From: Setaria digitata
Lineage: Eukaryota > Nematoda > Chromadorea > Rhabditida > Setariidae
NCBI GenBank assembly: GCA_003640385.1
Contig: RCAB01000064.1
Span: forward strand, 62,001 to 126,000
DNA length: 64,000 nt
Reading direction: 5' to 3'
This document shows positions 1 through 16,500 of this stretch, piece after piece. The notes under the pieces were generated by a model that saw only the letters and a list, made by a program, of their open reading frames with translations, made no database searches and was not told the origin of the DNA. The translations under genes were made by a program, and so were the position numbers. Numbering within the stretch: the first letter of the stretch is position 1; the number at the start of each line of letters is the position of its first letter.

Positions 1-2858
<2,858 letters not shown>

Positions 2859-5234
2859 CTAAAAAGAAAAAGCCATGATTACTTTTGGAAAAAAAAAAAA
2901 TAGGACTCCCAGCAACTTCTCCTAGCTCACTGAAATAAAGTGTGACTAATGAAAAAAATTTTTCCTTCACTAGGCGAAATCATTGTTACTAGCAATAATT
3001 TTTCTTGTTTCTTTTCGCTTTATCTGTTCTAAGCGATTCTAAGCGAAAGCTTCGCTAACTGTTCATTCGTTACAGTTACAGTATATTTTTATTAAAACCA
3101 CATTTAAATTTTCAAAGAAAGCGATTAGTACCAAAACATTAATTTTGAAACATCTCAATCCTACAAAATTTTATCCCAAATATGATTATATAAGTCCATT
3201 AACTTCACATTCATTAACTCAAATCACTGAACTAATTAATTAAAATAAAAAAAAAAAAAACGACTGACTTTCTTCAAAAGAATGAGGGGCAAGATGACAG
3301 TTTAACGAATTAGATGGGGTCAAAGATGTGGAAAACGATGATGATTTGAGTATTTTCGTTGACTTCTGCAACACCAAATTTTAAGGAGAGCGAATATAGC
3401 GAAATTTCTGTGTTTTCGAATTTTTTGAAATTTCATCCAAAATTACGTGCCACACAGAAATTATGTTCACCTCATCAAATTTCTCCATATCACGATTTCT
3501 TCCCATATCTCCTTCATTAGACAATGAAAACTGTTCGGCGGTATCTTCGCTCGCTCTTGAACTTCTATCGTAAGTTAAAATTCAAAAATACTTTCTCAAG
3601 ATTGCACAATTTATCTCAAATATATGAAATTAGCTTTATCCCAGATTTCCCTTCTCGAGGAAGTAACGGAAATATTAAAAAGCGCAAAACCTTTCTGTTT
3701 TCTGTCTTATTTCACCTAAACCATCCTTTCTGAATTTTTCGAAATTATTCGTGACGATTCCCTTTGGCAGGCATTCATCGTTTTCCAACTGAAAAGACTG
3801 TAAATTAAGCGCATAAAAGCAAATTAATGAGCACATATAAAAATGAAAGGAAAAATACTAAACAAGATCTGATATGAAACGCTGTAGTCTATGCTACATC
3901 TCCTTCCTTTTCGGTGACTAGGAAAATTTCGCTGTTACCTGTAAATTTTTTATTGAACTGAAGTAGTTGCTTTTGAAAGGAATAAATCCCACTGAGCTAT
4001 TACTGCTAGTGTTGTGAGGAGAAGTGGATGAGAATGGCTGAATTCAGCAACATCGAAATCATGGCATATGATCTCATTAATATAACTTGCGTAAAGAACA
4101 GAATAGAAATGAGAGACAATTACAAGTCTAATGTGTTATAAAATATTGAGCTTTTAATTGGCTCAATAACTACCGCCAACTGCATCTGCAGCTTTGGTTG
4201 GGATTATCGTTTAGGAGTTTAACCTATATTATTCTCATACAATCTGAAAGATTCGTTGTTGAAAGAAAAGAATAATTTTAAAAGCTGACATTTTTTTGGA
4301 AGCATACAAATGAGTACAAAATTTCACATATTTGCACGATGATGAACAGAAGAATAATAAGCGTTAACAATAAAACAGCGAAACGTAATGAATATATTCC
4401 TTCACGCACATATGCAGCAAATTCCTTCGTTGTTGTTACCACTTTGAACATTTTGATGAACTGAAGAAGTGAGATGAAACGAACTAGAATGCCATCTCGT
4501 ACTCATTTGAGGACGGTAATTTAACTCAGCAAACCCAATTATGCCATACTTTATTTCAAGTGTTAATGACTTAGTTAAATACTCGAAGATGAATAATGAA
4601 GCTCTAGGAATTTTTTCAGAAGCAGTAAATGAAAAAGGTGATGGCAGAAAGCTAAAAAGTAGCATCGGGATGGTCTTTCAAGATTTTCTGTTTTTCCAAT
4701 ATAAACCTCAGAAAGTCCAAATATCACTTGTTCCAACCTACTTCAGCTTTTCAACTAAACTGAAATGAATGAATCAACTCCGTTAAGTATTTTATAACAA
4801 TATTGGTAATAACGAAATGAAACATCTACATGAGAACAAATGGCTTCATCCACTTTTTGAATGTTTGCTGACGGATTGTAATCTTTGGCTTATCTACAGA
4901 TCCTTGAGCAATCTTCGAAATATTCCTTACAAAAGAATTTTATCACTTGTGTTACTCTCATCATTCTTTATTTAATTTTTTAATTCCCAACAACAGTTTT
5001 CTTACACATTTGCTACTTCAACAAAAGTTGATGGATGAATTTCAAGAGATCACAGGTATGTTCTAAGGGCTTGTTGGTGCATTTTAAAAATAAGCTACAG
5101 GAATTACACCTCTGCTCTGAATATTATTTCCCGGTACATCTGGAAAATCCCGGATCTAGAAATCTGGAGAATTCCATTCAAAACAGCAACCATTCCTTTC
5201 CCAACCAAATCTTCAAAAGCGAGCTGACAATCCC

Positions 5235-5915
5235 TGCATAAGTCACGTAGACTGATCCATTCCAGTTGCTGCTGCTGCAAGAGAGTGCATTTGTGGGGCC
5301 TGCTGTTAGAGTGTTCTTAGAAAGGATGGGATGGCTTGTTCCCGAGATTTCTTCGTGGGATCTTTCCCTAGAAGGTTAAGAGACNTTCTTAGAAAGGATG
5401 GAATGGCTTGTTCCCGAGATTTCTTCGTGGGATCTTTCCCTAGAAGGTTAAGAGACCCGCAACTGAAGAGAAACAGTGTCGTGGAATCCCTTTTCTTTGC
5501 CACTAAGGGAGAAAAGTTTGTGCAGAATCTTTCTCCTGCTGCACTTCTCTAATTTCAGTGCTCTCCGTCTTCTAGTAAGTTCTGGAAGATGTGTTCACCC
5601 AAGGTTCTTCATCAGTTTCCGTAATTTATGAATTTCAAGCACCTTACCTACTGCATCCTCTAAAATGAGATTCTAGTTTGGCTACTGCACCGGATTCCGC
5701 TTAGCCTATCAGCAGCTGAACATTTTCGCTGTTTCACATGGTCGCGATATTCAAATGCCTTAGACATTTTGGGATATCTCGGAAAGAAATACACTCGCTC
5801 CCTCCCAAAAGTGAAGTGAGAAACTTTGCATTTATCACGTAGGTTGATCCATTCCAGTTGCTGCTGCAACAGAGTGTATTTTTAGGCTTGTTCATTGAGC
5901 GTTCTTACAAGGGGT
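5235..5915. repeat. Diverged direct repeat pair
   Basis: About 80 bases starting near 5240 (with cacgtag, gatccattccagttgctgct, gcaagagagtgcattt and a later gttcttag) recur with changes near 5840 (cacgtagg, gatccattccagttgctgct, gcaacagagtgtattt, gttcttac). The distance is about 600 bases. No coding potential is conserved between the copies, so this looks like a decayed dispersed or local repeat. Confidence 0.6.
5314..5456. repeat. 71-bp direct duplication around a single N (assembly join)
   Basis: Bases 5314-5384 and 5386-5456 are identical except for one G/A difference, and are separated by one N at 5385. This is the pattern of two contig ends that overlap but were not merged. The sequence probably exists once in the genome. 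Confidence 0.85.
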
Positions 5916-6277
5916 GACTTTTTTCGAGCTTTTCTTGTAGAATCTTCATCCTTAGGTGAGGGACAGGAGTTGGCGTGAAATTTTTTTTACGTGAAAGCGC
6001 CGTTCTTCTCAGTCTGATTTCAGCTTGTTCCGTGGATTGTCGCAGAAATTCTCGAAATGGATAAAAGACGAGGCCGTGTAAGACTTTTCATCAATGTTTA
6101 AGTTGAACTGGTTTTAGTCACTTTCTTTAATACGCGGAATCTGAATTTCTCAGTCTTTCAACTCTCTAGAAATTACTGAATACATAGAATAAAGACAAAA
6201 GTCACATGAAGGTCAAATTTTTAATTCTTCAACTGAAGAAATAGCAATTATTTCATTTTAATGGCCAGATAGTGTTT

Positions 6278-6284
6278 AGGCTCA
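6278..6284 (+). promoter_or_regulatory. Probable spliced-leader acceptor before anillin ATG
   Basis: A 'gtgtttag' acceptor ends at 6279, four bases before the ATG at 6284. No upstream exon is needed for the frame. In nematodes such an acceptor directly before a start codon commonly receives a trans-spliced leader; that use here is inference. Confidence 0.45.
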
Positions 6285-9200
6285 TGGCCGTTGTAAAGGA
6301 TGTGGCTGTGGATACTGTAAGTATGTGTGGTAGTGGATATTACAGTTGCGGAAAAGTTTTTATTTATGAAATTTTATGAGTGTAGAGAAGCAGTTTGATG
6401 CATTTTTTTTTTTTTTTTTTAAGTGCACGTTACAAATCTCGGAGATTCGCCTTTTGAAAAGTAGGATTATCTTTCTGATCTGCTTTTACTTCGTATTTGT
6501 TTTGAAATTTTTTTTTACTTTATTGTAGATGTATAGTTTCAACCGTCGCATAAGGTATATCATTCATGTATTATGTTACAAAGTCATTTAAAAAAGTCAG
6601 CATAGATAAAAAATAAGTTTTGACTTCATTTCCTTATTAACCTCTTTTGATCTAATCTTTTACGTCTCTAACACTGTAAACTAAACTAACAACGAAGCAG
6701 TAGCTGCTATATATTATTGAATGTTACGCACGTATCTCGCTCAAATTTTGAACCATTCAGGTTTTACTAGTGCGAACATCCTCCACATATTCGTTATTGA
6801 AGGACCTCTATGATGCAATTTGTACGCGCGATATATGACTATACTATATACTATACGATATGATGAAGAAATCGTCAGTTGTTTGTAAAACATGGTAGAC
6901 TTTCATGTTTCTTTGCAGCCCAAGTTGGTTGATCTTCTACAACAGGAAACAAGAAACATGAAGATTTCCTCAGAGATAAACGATGCATTGAAAATGCCAT
7001 CTGCAGTTGACATCGTTAGTTAATCTCTAGCTGTTAAAATAGCAAACTTTGCAAAGTTTGTTTCAAAAACTACAGCACAAGTAACTGAAATCGAATAAAT
7101 TTGTTCTCAAAAAATGCTATCATTGCAGGTTGAAGCTGATAAAAACGATATCGTTAACAATAATGGAGATGGCCTGCCATTGAAATTTCAGAATCATAAT
7201 ATTGATTTCGATCAGTTCAATGAAAAAGTCTGTTCAAGTTAAACCAATGTTTGCTATATTTTAAGCAGTTCTACAGAAACTATTGGATATAATCTGGTAT
7301 TAGGGTACTGTTGTCCAATTAAGTATAAAATGATTTTTAAGAGAAAACAATTTTAAGAAAGTAAAAAAATGATGGTACCGTCGAAAACAACTTCAGGCAT
7401 TGGATTTTCTACAAGATACAGCTGGAATTGAAATTGTTTCAGTAGAGAATTCTCAAACTATCAGTGCAATCACCGAGGTTCAGAATTTCTGATTTATGAA
7501 AATTTTGGATTAAGTTTCTCGTGCACTATATTTATTTTAGCAATAATTTATTAATTTATCGAAGTGATTTATTTATTTTAACTTGTGACTTGGACAAGCT
7601 CTCTGCAGCTAACTGAATTAGCCACCCAAGAGACCAATTTGAAAAACGAACAAGATCTCCATGGCAGTCGTGTAATTTCAATATCCAGCGACGTAAGTTC
7701 TTTCAATTTTTGGATCATAAAAAAATTCATTTTCTTTTTGATTTGTCACTAACATTACTTTGGGATTCTTCCCACTTAACGCTTATGAATAATTTTTTAC
7801 TTTCTGCAAAATGCATTAACAACGAAGTCATCAAAAGTCCTCAATCAGAAAGTTCCATATAATGCTACCTTTTCATTAATAAATTCCATGAACAAGTGCT
7901 ATTATGTTTAGGAGGATGGGGTCTTGAACAAAGTTTACGGAGAAGTCGGTCAGCAGTATTTGTTCGCACAAAGAAGTGAGGCATCTTTAAGCGTTCGAAG
8001 CGAAGTGAGTCATTCTTTGAAAGCACAAAAGAGATCATTATAAACATAAAATACAATTTTTGGTGTTAACTATCTCATTCCTACTAAAACATGGTGTTAC
8101 TTGTGATATGTGAAAGAAGATGCAAACGAACATATGAACGTGTTCAGTTTCTAAGTTATTTTGTTGGAGGAACTCACTTTCTATCCAGATTTATTGATTG
8201 CAGTTCTGTAATATTTCGTACGACATTGGTAATTACTTTTGGAACTGTTTAAAGAAAGTAAATTTTGAAATTATACACTACTTTTTGGGGAAGGTAACTA
8301 CTGTAAAAAAATTATACTGTAGATGTGTAGTGTAAGCAAATCGTGCAGTTCGAAAACAAAGGAGAATGGTACTAGTCTCTCGCGAGGTTCTTGTTTCGAG
8401 GTTTGCAAAATATTATTAATTCATACAGTGTTGCCATGAGAAGTATTATTTGATTAGAACAAATTATAATTGATTATTGTGATTATTTGTTTTAATAGAA
8501 ATGATCTTTGTTATCAACTCGTTATCCAAATAAAATTCATTGTTCGTATGATTAATCTCAAATATTTTCCTTGATTTATGACTGATGCTTGAACATCTCT
8601 TCTGGAAGCATATTCAACTTCAAGATCATTATAACTACTTAATTTTTACAGCTTCATCACCAATTTGGCGAGTTTCAAAACTTAAACGCAGATAGGCAAA
8701 GAAGCGCTACAATGTCGCTGGAAATTCTCCACAAGGAGGTAAAAGTTATCCAAGTTTTCCTCGATCTCTATACGAGTTTTATAACAAGAGAATCTTATTC
8801 AAATTTATTTTATGATTATTTTTAGGGATACTTTGACCGTAATATTACTTGAATTTGACACATACCTGGACAAAAACTTGTTTTTTTTTTGCAATGAATG
8901 AACACATTTTTCCATTGTATTGGATTTTATCTCATTTTAAAAACAAGCAGAAAATTAATACTATAACTGTTTGAGAGCTATATCACCCACTGAAAGCACC
9001 CGACTTCCATACTCTGAAATTGCCTTAAGTCAACTTAGAATTTTGTTATGTGTAGCTAAACTGAAAACTGGCCAGATTTTTTTAGGCGTTTTACAAATCA
9101 CATCACAATGCAACAACTTTAATACTGTGTGTGATACATACAAACATATATCATTCTCTACGAAAAACTTGTGCAATAAATTTAGCTGATCAAAAGTGAA

Positions 9201-10527
9201 GTATTCCTTACATTTTTTGTGATACTGATCAGAAAACCTTACTTAAGCTAGGCTTTTCTGTAGGAGAAGCTTTGGGATAGGAAGGTAGCTTTTTCTTTAT
9301 TCTTTTTTTTCAGATTAGTTTTAACAAAATAATTATATAGATGTTGACAGAAGAACTTCATTTCCCACGAAAAGAACTACTTAGGTATTATAATGTACAG
9401 GATATTATTCCACTCATCAAGTCAGAAATTAGTAAAGAATTTATTCCACTTCCAAATTGAAAAATAAATTTTAGCCACGTGGGAAGCAGTCTGAGACAAA
9501 TGGTGTGAAATTCAATACAGAGGGATCTCTTTCTGCTTTAAAAAACACAGTACTCAGCAAGGTTTCTTACGGAATAACTCAACTATCTTATGATTGCAAC
9601 ATATTCTTTGCATTTTAGGAATTTGAAAAACAATACAGAGTTGTATACTTAAAGGTTCTTCGGTTCAAGATTTTATTTGCATGGTAGAGATTTTTTTTTT
9701 CAAACCAAAAATTTAAAGGTTATAAATCATTTTTCATAAAAATTACTTGTATTTTATATGTCTAAAACAGAGTTTCCAGATCATTTAGTAAAAAAATCTA
9801 CAAATTTGAAAAATTTCATCACTCAACGAAAAAAAAAAAGAAAAAGACTAAGTATTATTCATGTGTAAATTATACAAGAAATCGTAAAACTGTTCTTGTT
9901 ACAAAAGCTGCACCTCAATAACAACAGCTGTGTAAAATCTCAGGACAGTGTAGTATATGAATGTATACGACGTTACTTGGAATTAATTATGAAAGCTGAA
10001 ATTAATAGGATGAGAGATTTCCAAGAAAGTGCAATTTCATCGAAAGACACAGCGATTAGTCACGTTTCTGAACGACAATAATACTGCTCTTTTAGCTTTG
10101 CTACTTTTCAGGATTTGAGTAATGGAAGAAATCGAATTTCAAACAACTGTCTTGTTACTGGAGACGATGAAGCGTGTAGTAATCCACGTATCACTTCTAG
10201 ATGGAGGAGCCTTTCTCTTTCTGTAGTTTTAAATTTTTTTTTTTTTTTTAAATTTTGGATGATTTACACAATCTTATGAATTTACACTCGACTTTTAATC
10301 ATCTCTGCCGAATTGATAACTTATATTTCTTGGTAGATATAGCGGAGAATGTCTGCAGTGATTAAATTCCAAACAAGATCTGAAAAAGATGAGCTCGAAG
10401 CACAAATATTAAGTTTAGGGTTTTCTTCTTTCAGCAAAATTGTAACTATTATGAGGTCTCAGCGATGAATGAAGATGACAGTAATGCAGTTCGTATTGGA
10501 AAAGTAAGAAGGGACAAGCATTTCTAG

Positions 10528-10578
<51 letters not shown>

Positions 10579-13500
10579 GTTTTTGAACTGTCACGAATAC
10601 TCCATTTGTAAAAGTTGAACCATTTCTACTTTAAAAAGCAATTTACTTAGGAAAGTTTCTTACGAAATAATTCAATTGTTCTAATGTACTCTCTATTGGA
10701 TGTGTTTTATTCTTTCCTTTTGGAAATTTGAAAAATGAGACGAAAGTGTACATCGATCACTTTGCATATTACAGGCTGAGCAGTTTAATGATAATTGTCG
10801 TTTGGAAAAAAACTCGCAATCTATTGAAGATCATAGCAAAAGTCTTTCGGTTCAAGATTTTATGCGCACGGTAGAAATTCCTCCTTTTCAAATTAAAAAT
10901 TTAAATACCAAGAAAAATTTTTCATGGAAATTGTTTTGATTTTATTCTGTTTCGTTTTTTATATCCTTGTTTAAAGATTGTTCGCTGAAATGCCTGGAAA
11001 TGGAGTTTTATAGTGATTCATACAAGAGACCAGAAGTTAAGGAAAAGGAACTTAAAGACTAAGCAAAAACAAAAATTTATTATTCGCATGTAAATTATAC
11101 AAAAGTCAAAGCATGGTTTTTGATACAAAAACCTGAAAAAGCGCACTGTTATCTAAAGAGAGAATGATTAATCCATGGTTTTGAATGGTAATAGTGATGC
11201 TTTTTTAGCTTGACTACTTTTTAGGATTTGCATAATGGAACGAACCAAACTTCAGACAGCTGTCTTGTTCCTGTAAGCAATGAAGCATGCATTAATCCAC
11301 GTACCATGCTTAGATTAGAGGAATATTTCTTTTTTTGTAGCTTTGAATTATTATCTTTTTTGATTTTGGATAATTTATATAATCTTATGAATTTATATTC
11401 GACTTTTGCTCATCTTTACCTGAACTGATAACCTATATTTGTGCATAGATGTATCAGAGAAAGTCTGTAATGATTTAACTTGCAAACTTAAAGATCTGAA
11501 GGAGAAGAGCTCGAAACACAAATGTAGAAAATTTAAGGTTTTCTTTCTTCTTTCAGCAGAACTACAATTATGGTAGAATTTCGGCGGAGAGTAAGGATTT
11601 AAGCGATACAATTTTTGCGGAGAAAGTAAGCAGAAGTATTCTTAGATAAACCTGGATAATATATTTGGAATTCCGAAATGTTATATTGCTTTGTAAGGTT
11701 GCTTGAATTTGTTTTTAGGTTTTTCCGATTTCGGAAAACGACATATCAACATTAAGCAGTGGATCTTTTACGAAGCATGGACATAACAATCCAGTTAGCT
11801 TTATAAGTATTCCACTTCCATGCCAGCCAGTTTATATTTTCACTATTTTAATGGTTTTAGTACTTACCATTGCTCTTAAATCCTTGGTCTAATGAAAACC
11901 GTAAATATAAATTCTTTTGAATTTTCATGTATAATAATTGGTCAGAAAACAAATCTCCTTAAGATTCAAACTAAGATACTGCTAAGTGCATCAAAGCATC
12001 GGAAAACACCAGTGGAGAAATCGCTTGATCAAATGTCAACATACGAACGATCACCTGAGCTTTCATCTTTATCTCTGCACAGCAATGAGAGTTCGGGTGA
12101 TTTTGAACTCGGGGTCAGTTAACACATACTAAGAAATGTTGTGAATTAAAAAAGCAAAATGTTTTACGAAGTAATTTCTAGAATGATATTGCCTCTGTGA
12201 TGAGGTTGCAGACCCGGTATAACTTCGTCTCATTTTTTGTTATATATAGGTTTTTTGTTCCACCGATTCTTTGAAAATTCAAAAATATTTAGACCACACC
12301 AGTGAGTTATATGATGCGGTCAGACACGGATCACATACCAGGATCCGCTTTCAATCAAACACAAATTAGCCGTGAAGAATACGTTAAAGACAAAAAAGAC
12401 ATTGAACAGAAAGCAAAGGTCGTAAGCTACATGTTATTAGGTTCATCATAAAAATTATAATAATGAAAACTAAATAAAACTGCCGTTTTCCCTTGCGTCT
12501 TATTTTCAAGAAGTTTCGATACTCTGTTGTACTTAATTTGTTTTTACAATTGGTCAGTTACACTGTGACATGCTGTAGGCGTTTGCGTTATGATCAAACT
12601 TCTCCAGGAACTGCCTAAAGACGAACTGAAGAATCATTCTTTTGTCACTCAACACACCGTCATTTATCCAGTCAATCAGTTGGAAATGCAGTGTTTTCCA
12701 AACAAGGTTTATCAATTCAAATATGAAGATGCCAAAGATATACAAGGCGAGAACACTCGGATGACCAATTTATGCAAAGATCAATATTCACAAACTAAGG
12801 AATCTATAGTGACACAGTCACTAGAGGTAAAATTATCGTGTTTTGGGTCCGTAGTGTTCAGTTTTCGCCAAATTCTTATATGTTTTAGATTTTCTTTTTT
12901 TCAGGATACAAGTCGTGCAGTATCGGTACTTAGCGTAATGTTACAGCGGCGCTTGAATAATAGTGGTAGTCAAAATGGTTCCTTTGTACACGAACGATTG
13001 AACAGTTTCTACTCAACGCCATCTGAAGGTCCAAAATCACCATCGCAAAAGATTTTGGATTTTCAGGATTCAGTAACTTTCTTAACTCTTATAAATAATA
13101 TCAGTCAAAGATGACATCTTAATTTTACTTTTAAGGTATATTGCGTTGTTTCTGCTAATTAATAAGTACCTGACTTCGCAGCTACTTTATTTCTTTTATG
13201 TTTTTTTTCTTTCTTTTTTTTTGCAGAAAACTGGTCAGCTGAATGACTTCATTGATAGAAGTGATGCTCCGTTACCAAGTTCAAAATATTTGCCGGCAAA
13301 ACCTGAGGTTTTCTTTTGTCTTTTTCTCTTGTTTTTCGAAACCACAAATTTTTACTTGCGATCGCCGGTTTAATCACTTTAATGAATCTTTTTTCTTTAT
13401 TTACTTAGTTGCGATCATACCCGAATATCAACATTGTCTTAATTGGTTGCGGAATTTAATAGTTTTATTCGAGAAGGAAACCATGCACTATTTAAGGCTG

Positions 13501-16500
13501 ATAAGGCAGAAGCAACTATGAAATGGCATTACGAATTCATAGGATCAAGAGGAAATTTTCTGAAGGAACATAACAATGAAAACAGCTGTGAGAAGATATC
13601 GCATAAATCTGGTACCGATGACCGTTCTACAATTCGGTATGTTTATTTTTTGCTTTATCTCAAGTCTAGAAAACCTATTTTCTCATCAAAAAGTTTAATT
13701 ATATGGAATTTTCAGTTACACATATTATTAGGATTCTTCGTTTGACTATAATTAAATAATGCAGCTTTCTGTGGATTATAGTGACCGTTTGCCAAGAGGA
13801 CAAACACGTAAGCTAGCATCATTGTTTGAAGCGATAAGTGATGCAGCGAGTATAGAAATGTTGCGAGAAATGGATCACTTAAAACGGCGTGGTAAGTCAG
13901 TTCCGGCGAGCGCTATCAATACTGTTTATCATCAAGAACCTGAAGTTGGTACGAGAAAACTTGTTCGAGGTTTGTTTTATGTTTCTTTTTAAGTACTCAA
14001 ATTTATTTACTTTGTTTAGAACTTTTTTTTCCAATTTTTAAACAAAATGAGTCGAAATTTTCAGATGATTTAAATTTGCAACGAAGATTGGTATTAACCA
14101 GAAATTCGGGAAACTATTCTCATTTAAGTCTCAAAGTTCCATATAGAACCATTGGATTTGAAGGACAGTGTATGCGAGACAAGAGAGTTCTTGCAGCACA
14201 CAGAGTACGCAATATTGTGGATCGGTTAAGTCTTTACATCTTCCATTTTTTTTATTATATGAATGTAACTTCGCTTTCTAATGTACTGATATTTTAAGAT
14301 TTGAATCTGTGTCGGCTCCAAATAAAGATCTGAAATCTGAAATGATTGAAGTTGGTACGACACCTCGTAAACCATGGACTCAAAAACGATGCTCACAATA
14401 CGCCATGAGCATGTTACAACCAATAGCTGGTGCTGCCAGCTACAAGAACCATCAGAATGGCCAATATATAATTGATTCAAACCGTAACCTCTGTAGTTCT
14501 GTAAAGTCATCTTCACTACAGTCAGATGAATGGAATGAATATTCAAGCAGCGGAAGTCCCTCCCGCAATTTGCCACATGATATTACTACTTGTGCCAATG
14601 TTTGGGATCAGCAGCAGTACGAATTAGGATTACGCAAGGTTCCAATTGATCCATATCTTTCCCAATATGAATATCATAAAAATGCTTAAGATTTCAATTC
14701 TTCCTTATTCAAAACTTTTTTCAGGGAATAACCAGCCTAAAACGTTATGACAGTAACTACAGCAAAATACCGAGTGAGGTAAATAATGATTTAAGCATTT
14801 TGACTAATGTCTAATTACGTATGAAAAAAATCATGTGGCTTTTTTTTCTTGCTGCAAGGTATTTCTCTATCTGTTCAGCTATCAGGAAAATTTTATTCCC
14901 TATTGAACATAAAGTACATTTCTTGAACTATGGATCACTATTTTGCACGAAAACCTACATCATCGTACAGAACACCTTGGCATTAATGATTTTCGATCTT
15001 TGAATGTAAAGATGATCCATCTGCACTTATGAATTATTAAAGCTTAGTATATTACAGACCTCAGGCCGAGAACTATCTTGTCCTTTACAAACACATATTC
15101 GTCAAATGAATTACCATCCTGAAATACAGTCGAGTTACTATATGAACACTGTTGTTGACCGTTCACAAGAGCGTAAATAATTTCTTTCATTTTCATCCTT
15201 TAATTCATTTAATCCATTATTTTTGTTTATCATATTTATAATTTTTGTAGGCTATTGTGAAGCAAGAGTTGGTACCGAAGTTGTGGATGACGTCGCTGAA
15301 GTGGAGAAAGCATTTGATTTCGTCAACAAAGTTTGATTTGACTCATTTGGGAATCGGTGTCTTATAATAATCGTCGCAATGTAAATCAGCAGCTTGAATC
15401 TTGATCAAATTTGTTTTAGACTGAATCGCTGGCAACTACTGGTCAACAGTGTTCACAGGAATCTTTGGGAAAACTATCATCGCCATCTGCAAAAGCTGGT
15501 TATTCGGTTAGTTAAGGCTGCTAAAAAGAGAAATTTTGAATATTTAGATCTTGACAAATTATTGATTCTCCCAGAGACACTTCTCAATTTTTACATTGTT
15601 TAACCCTTCTTTTACTTTCTCGGTTCGCTGTTTCTGTTTTTATGAAACCTTGCCAGATCTCTTCGTACCGTGATTTGGAAAGAGAACACCGCAAATCACC
15701 AACTAGTGACGTTCCAGTTCGATTCTCTCCGGCTGTTTATTCTCCACCTCCATCTGCTGGTGAACGACTAGAAGCTTACGAACACAAAAATTCAGTAGTG
15801 AGTTTACTTGGTATTTAAAATTTGTATTCAGGATTTCGAGAAATAGTTTCTTCAGAAACCCAACTTTAGATTAGTATTTTTTAGCAAAGTTTCCATCTTG
15901 TCTTTCAAATCTTCAAATTTGAGACTTTATAGCGGCTTTCTGGATGTGTAATTTATAAATAAGAAATCTCTTTTATTCCCATTACCAATAATTTATTTCT
16001 TTAAATGCACCTTCTGTTGACTGTTGACAGATGGAGCATAAGTTATGTCATTAGTAGCAGTTAGACTTAAATTTTGATTTCCAGATGAAAAATACCAAAC
16101 CTGGCGATCACGTAGTTACAACGGATCCAGTGGCCACTTCTACTCCTGTTGATGGTTCACCGGCAGCTGTTGGTCGCATGCACACTTCAACAAGTCACGT
16201 ACTTAATCGTAGTGGCATTTCTTCAATAACAACTTCTACTGCACAGGAAATTGCTCAGTCGCAACGTTTGGACGTGGAACTAGAGGTAATGACGTAATTC
16301 CAAATATAGTCCTTTAATTCTAGTTGATAGCTGAGTGAATATGTTTCCTTCTTTTTTCCTTTCGATGTCATTTCTTTGAAGATGTCTTGAAGATGAAATA
16401 ATGAATTTTCCTATGATTACAATTGCATCACTTGCTCAGTTTCTTCATTTTTTTTTTTTCAATGAAAAAAACAAACAAGGAACAAACGAAATTACTTACG

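Larger units (their letters stand above)
2859..6279. other. Stretch without a resolved gene
   Basis: Expected to hold the 5' exons of the metalloproteinase (minus strand) and upstream sequence of anillin (plus strand). An open stretch with a good plus-strand donor sits at 3524-3569, and the opposite strand of the same place is also open, so neither could be assigned. Holds the repeat pair near 5240 and 5842 and the gap at 5385. No RNA gene seen. Confidence 0.5.

Noticed and set aside
3524..3733. Plus-strand ORF starting MKTVRRYLRSLLNFY with a good donor at 3570
   Set aside because: No downstream exon joins it, and the opposite strand is equally open over the same bases (a possible pro-region exon of the metalloproteinase). 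Neither could be decided.
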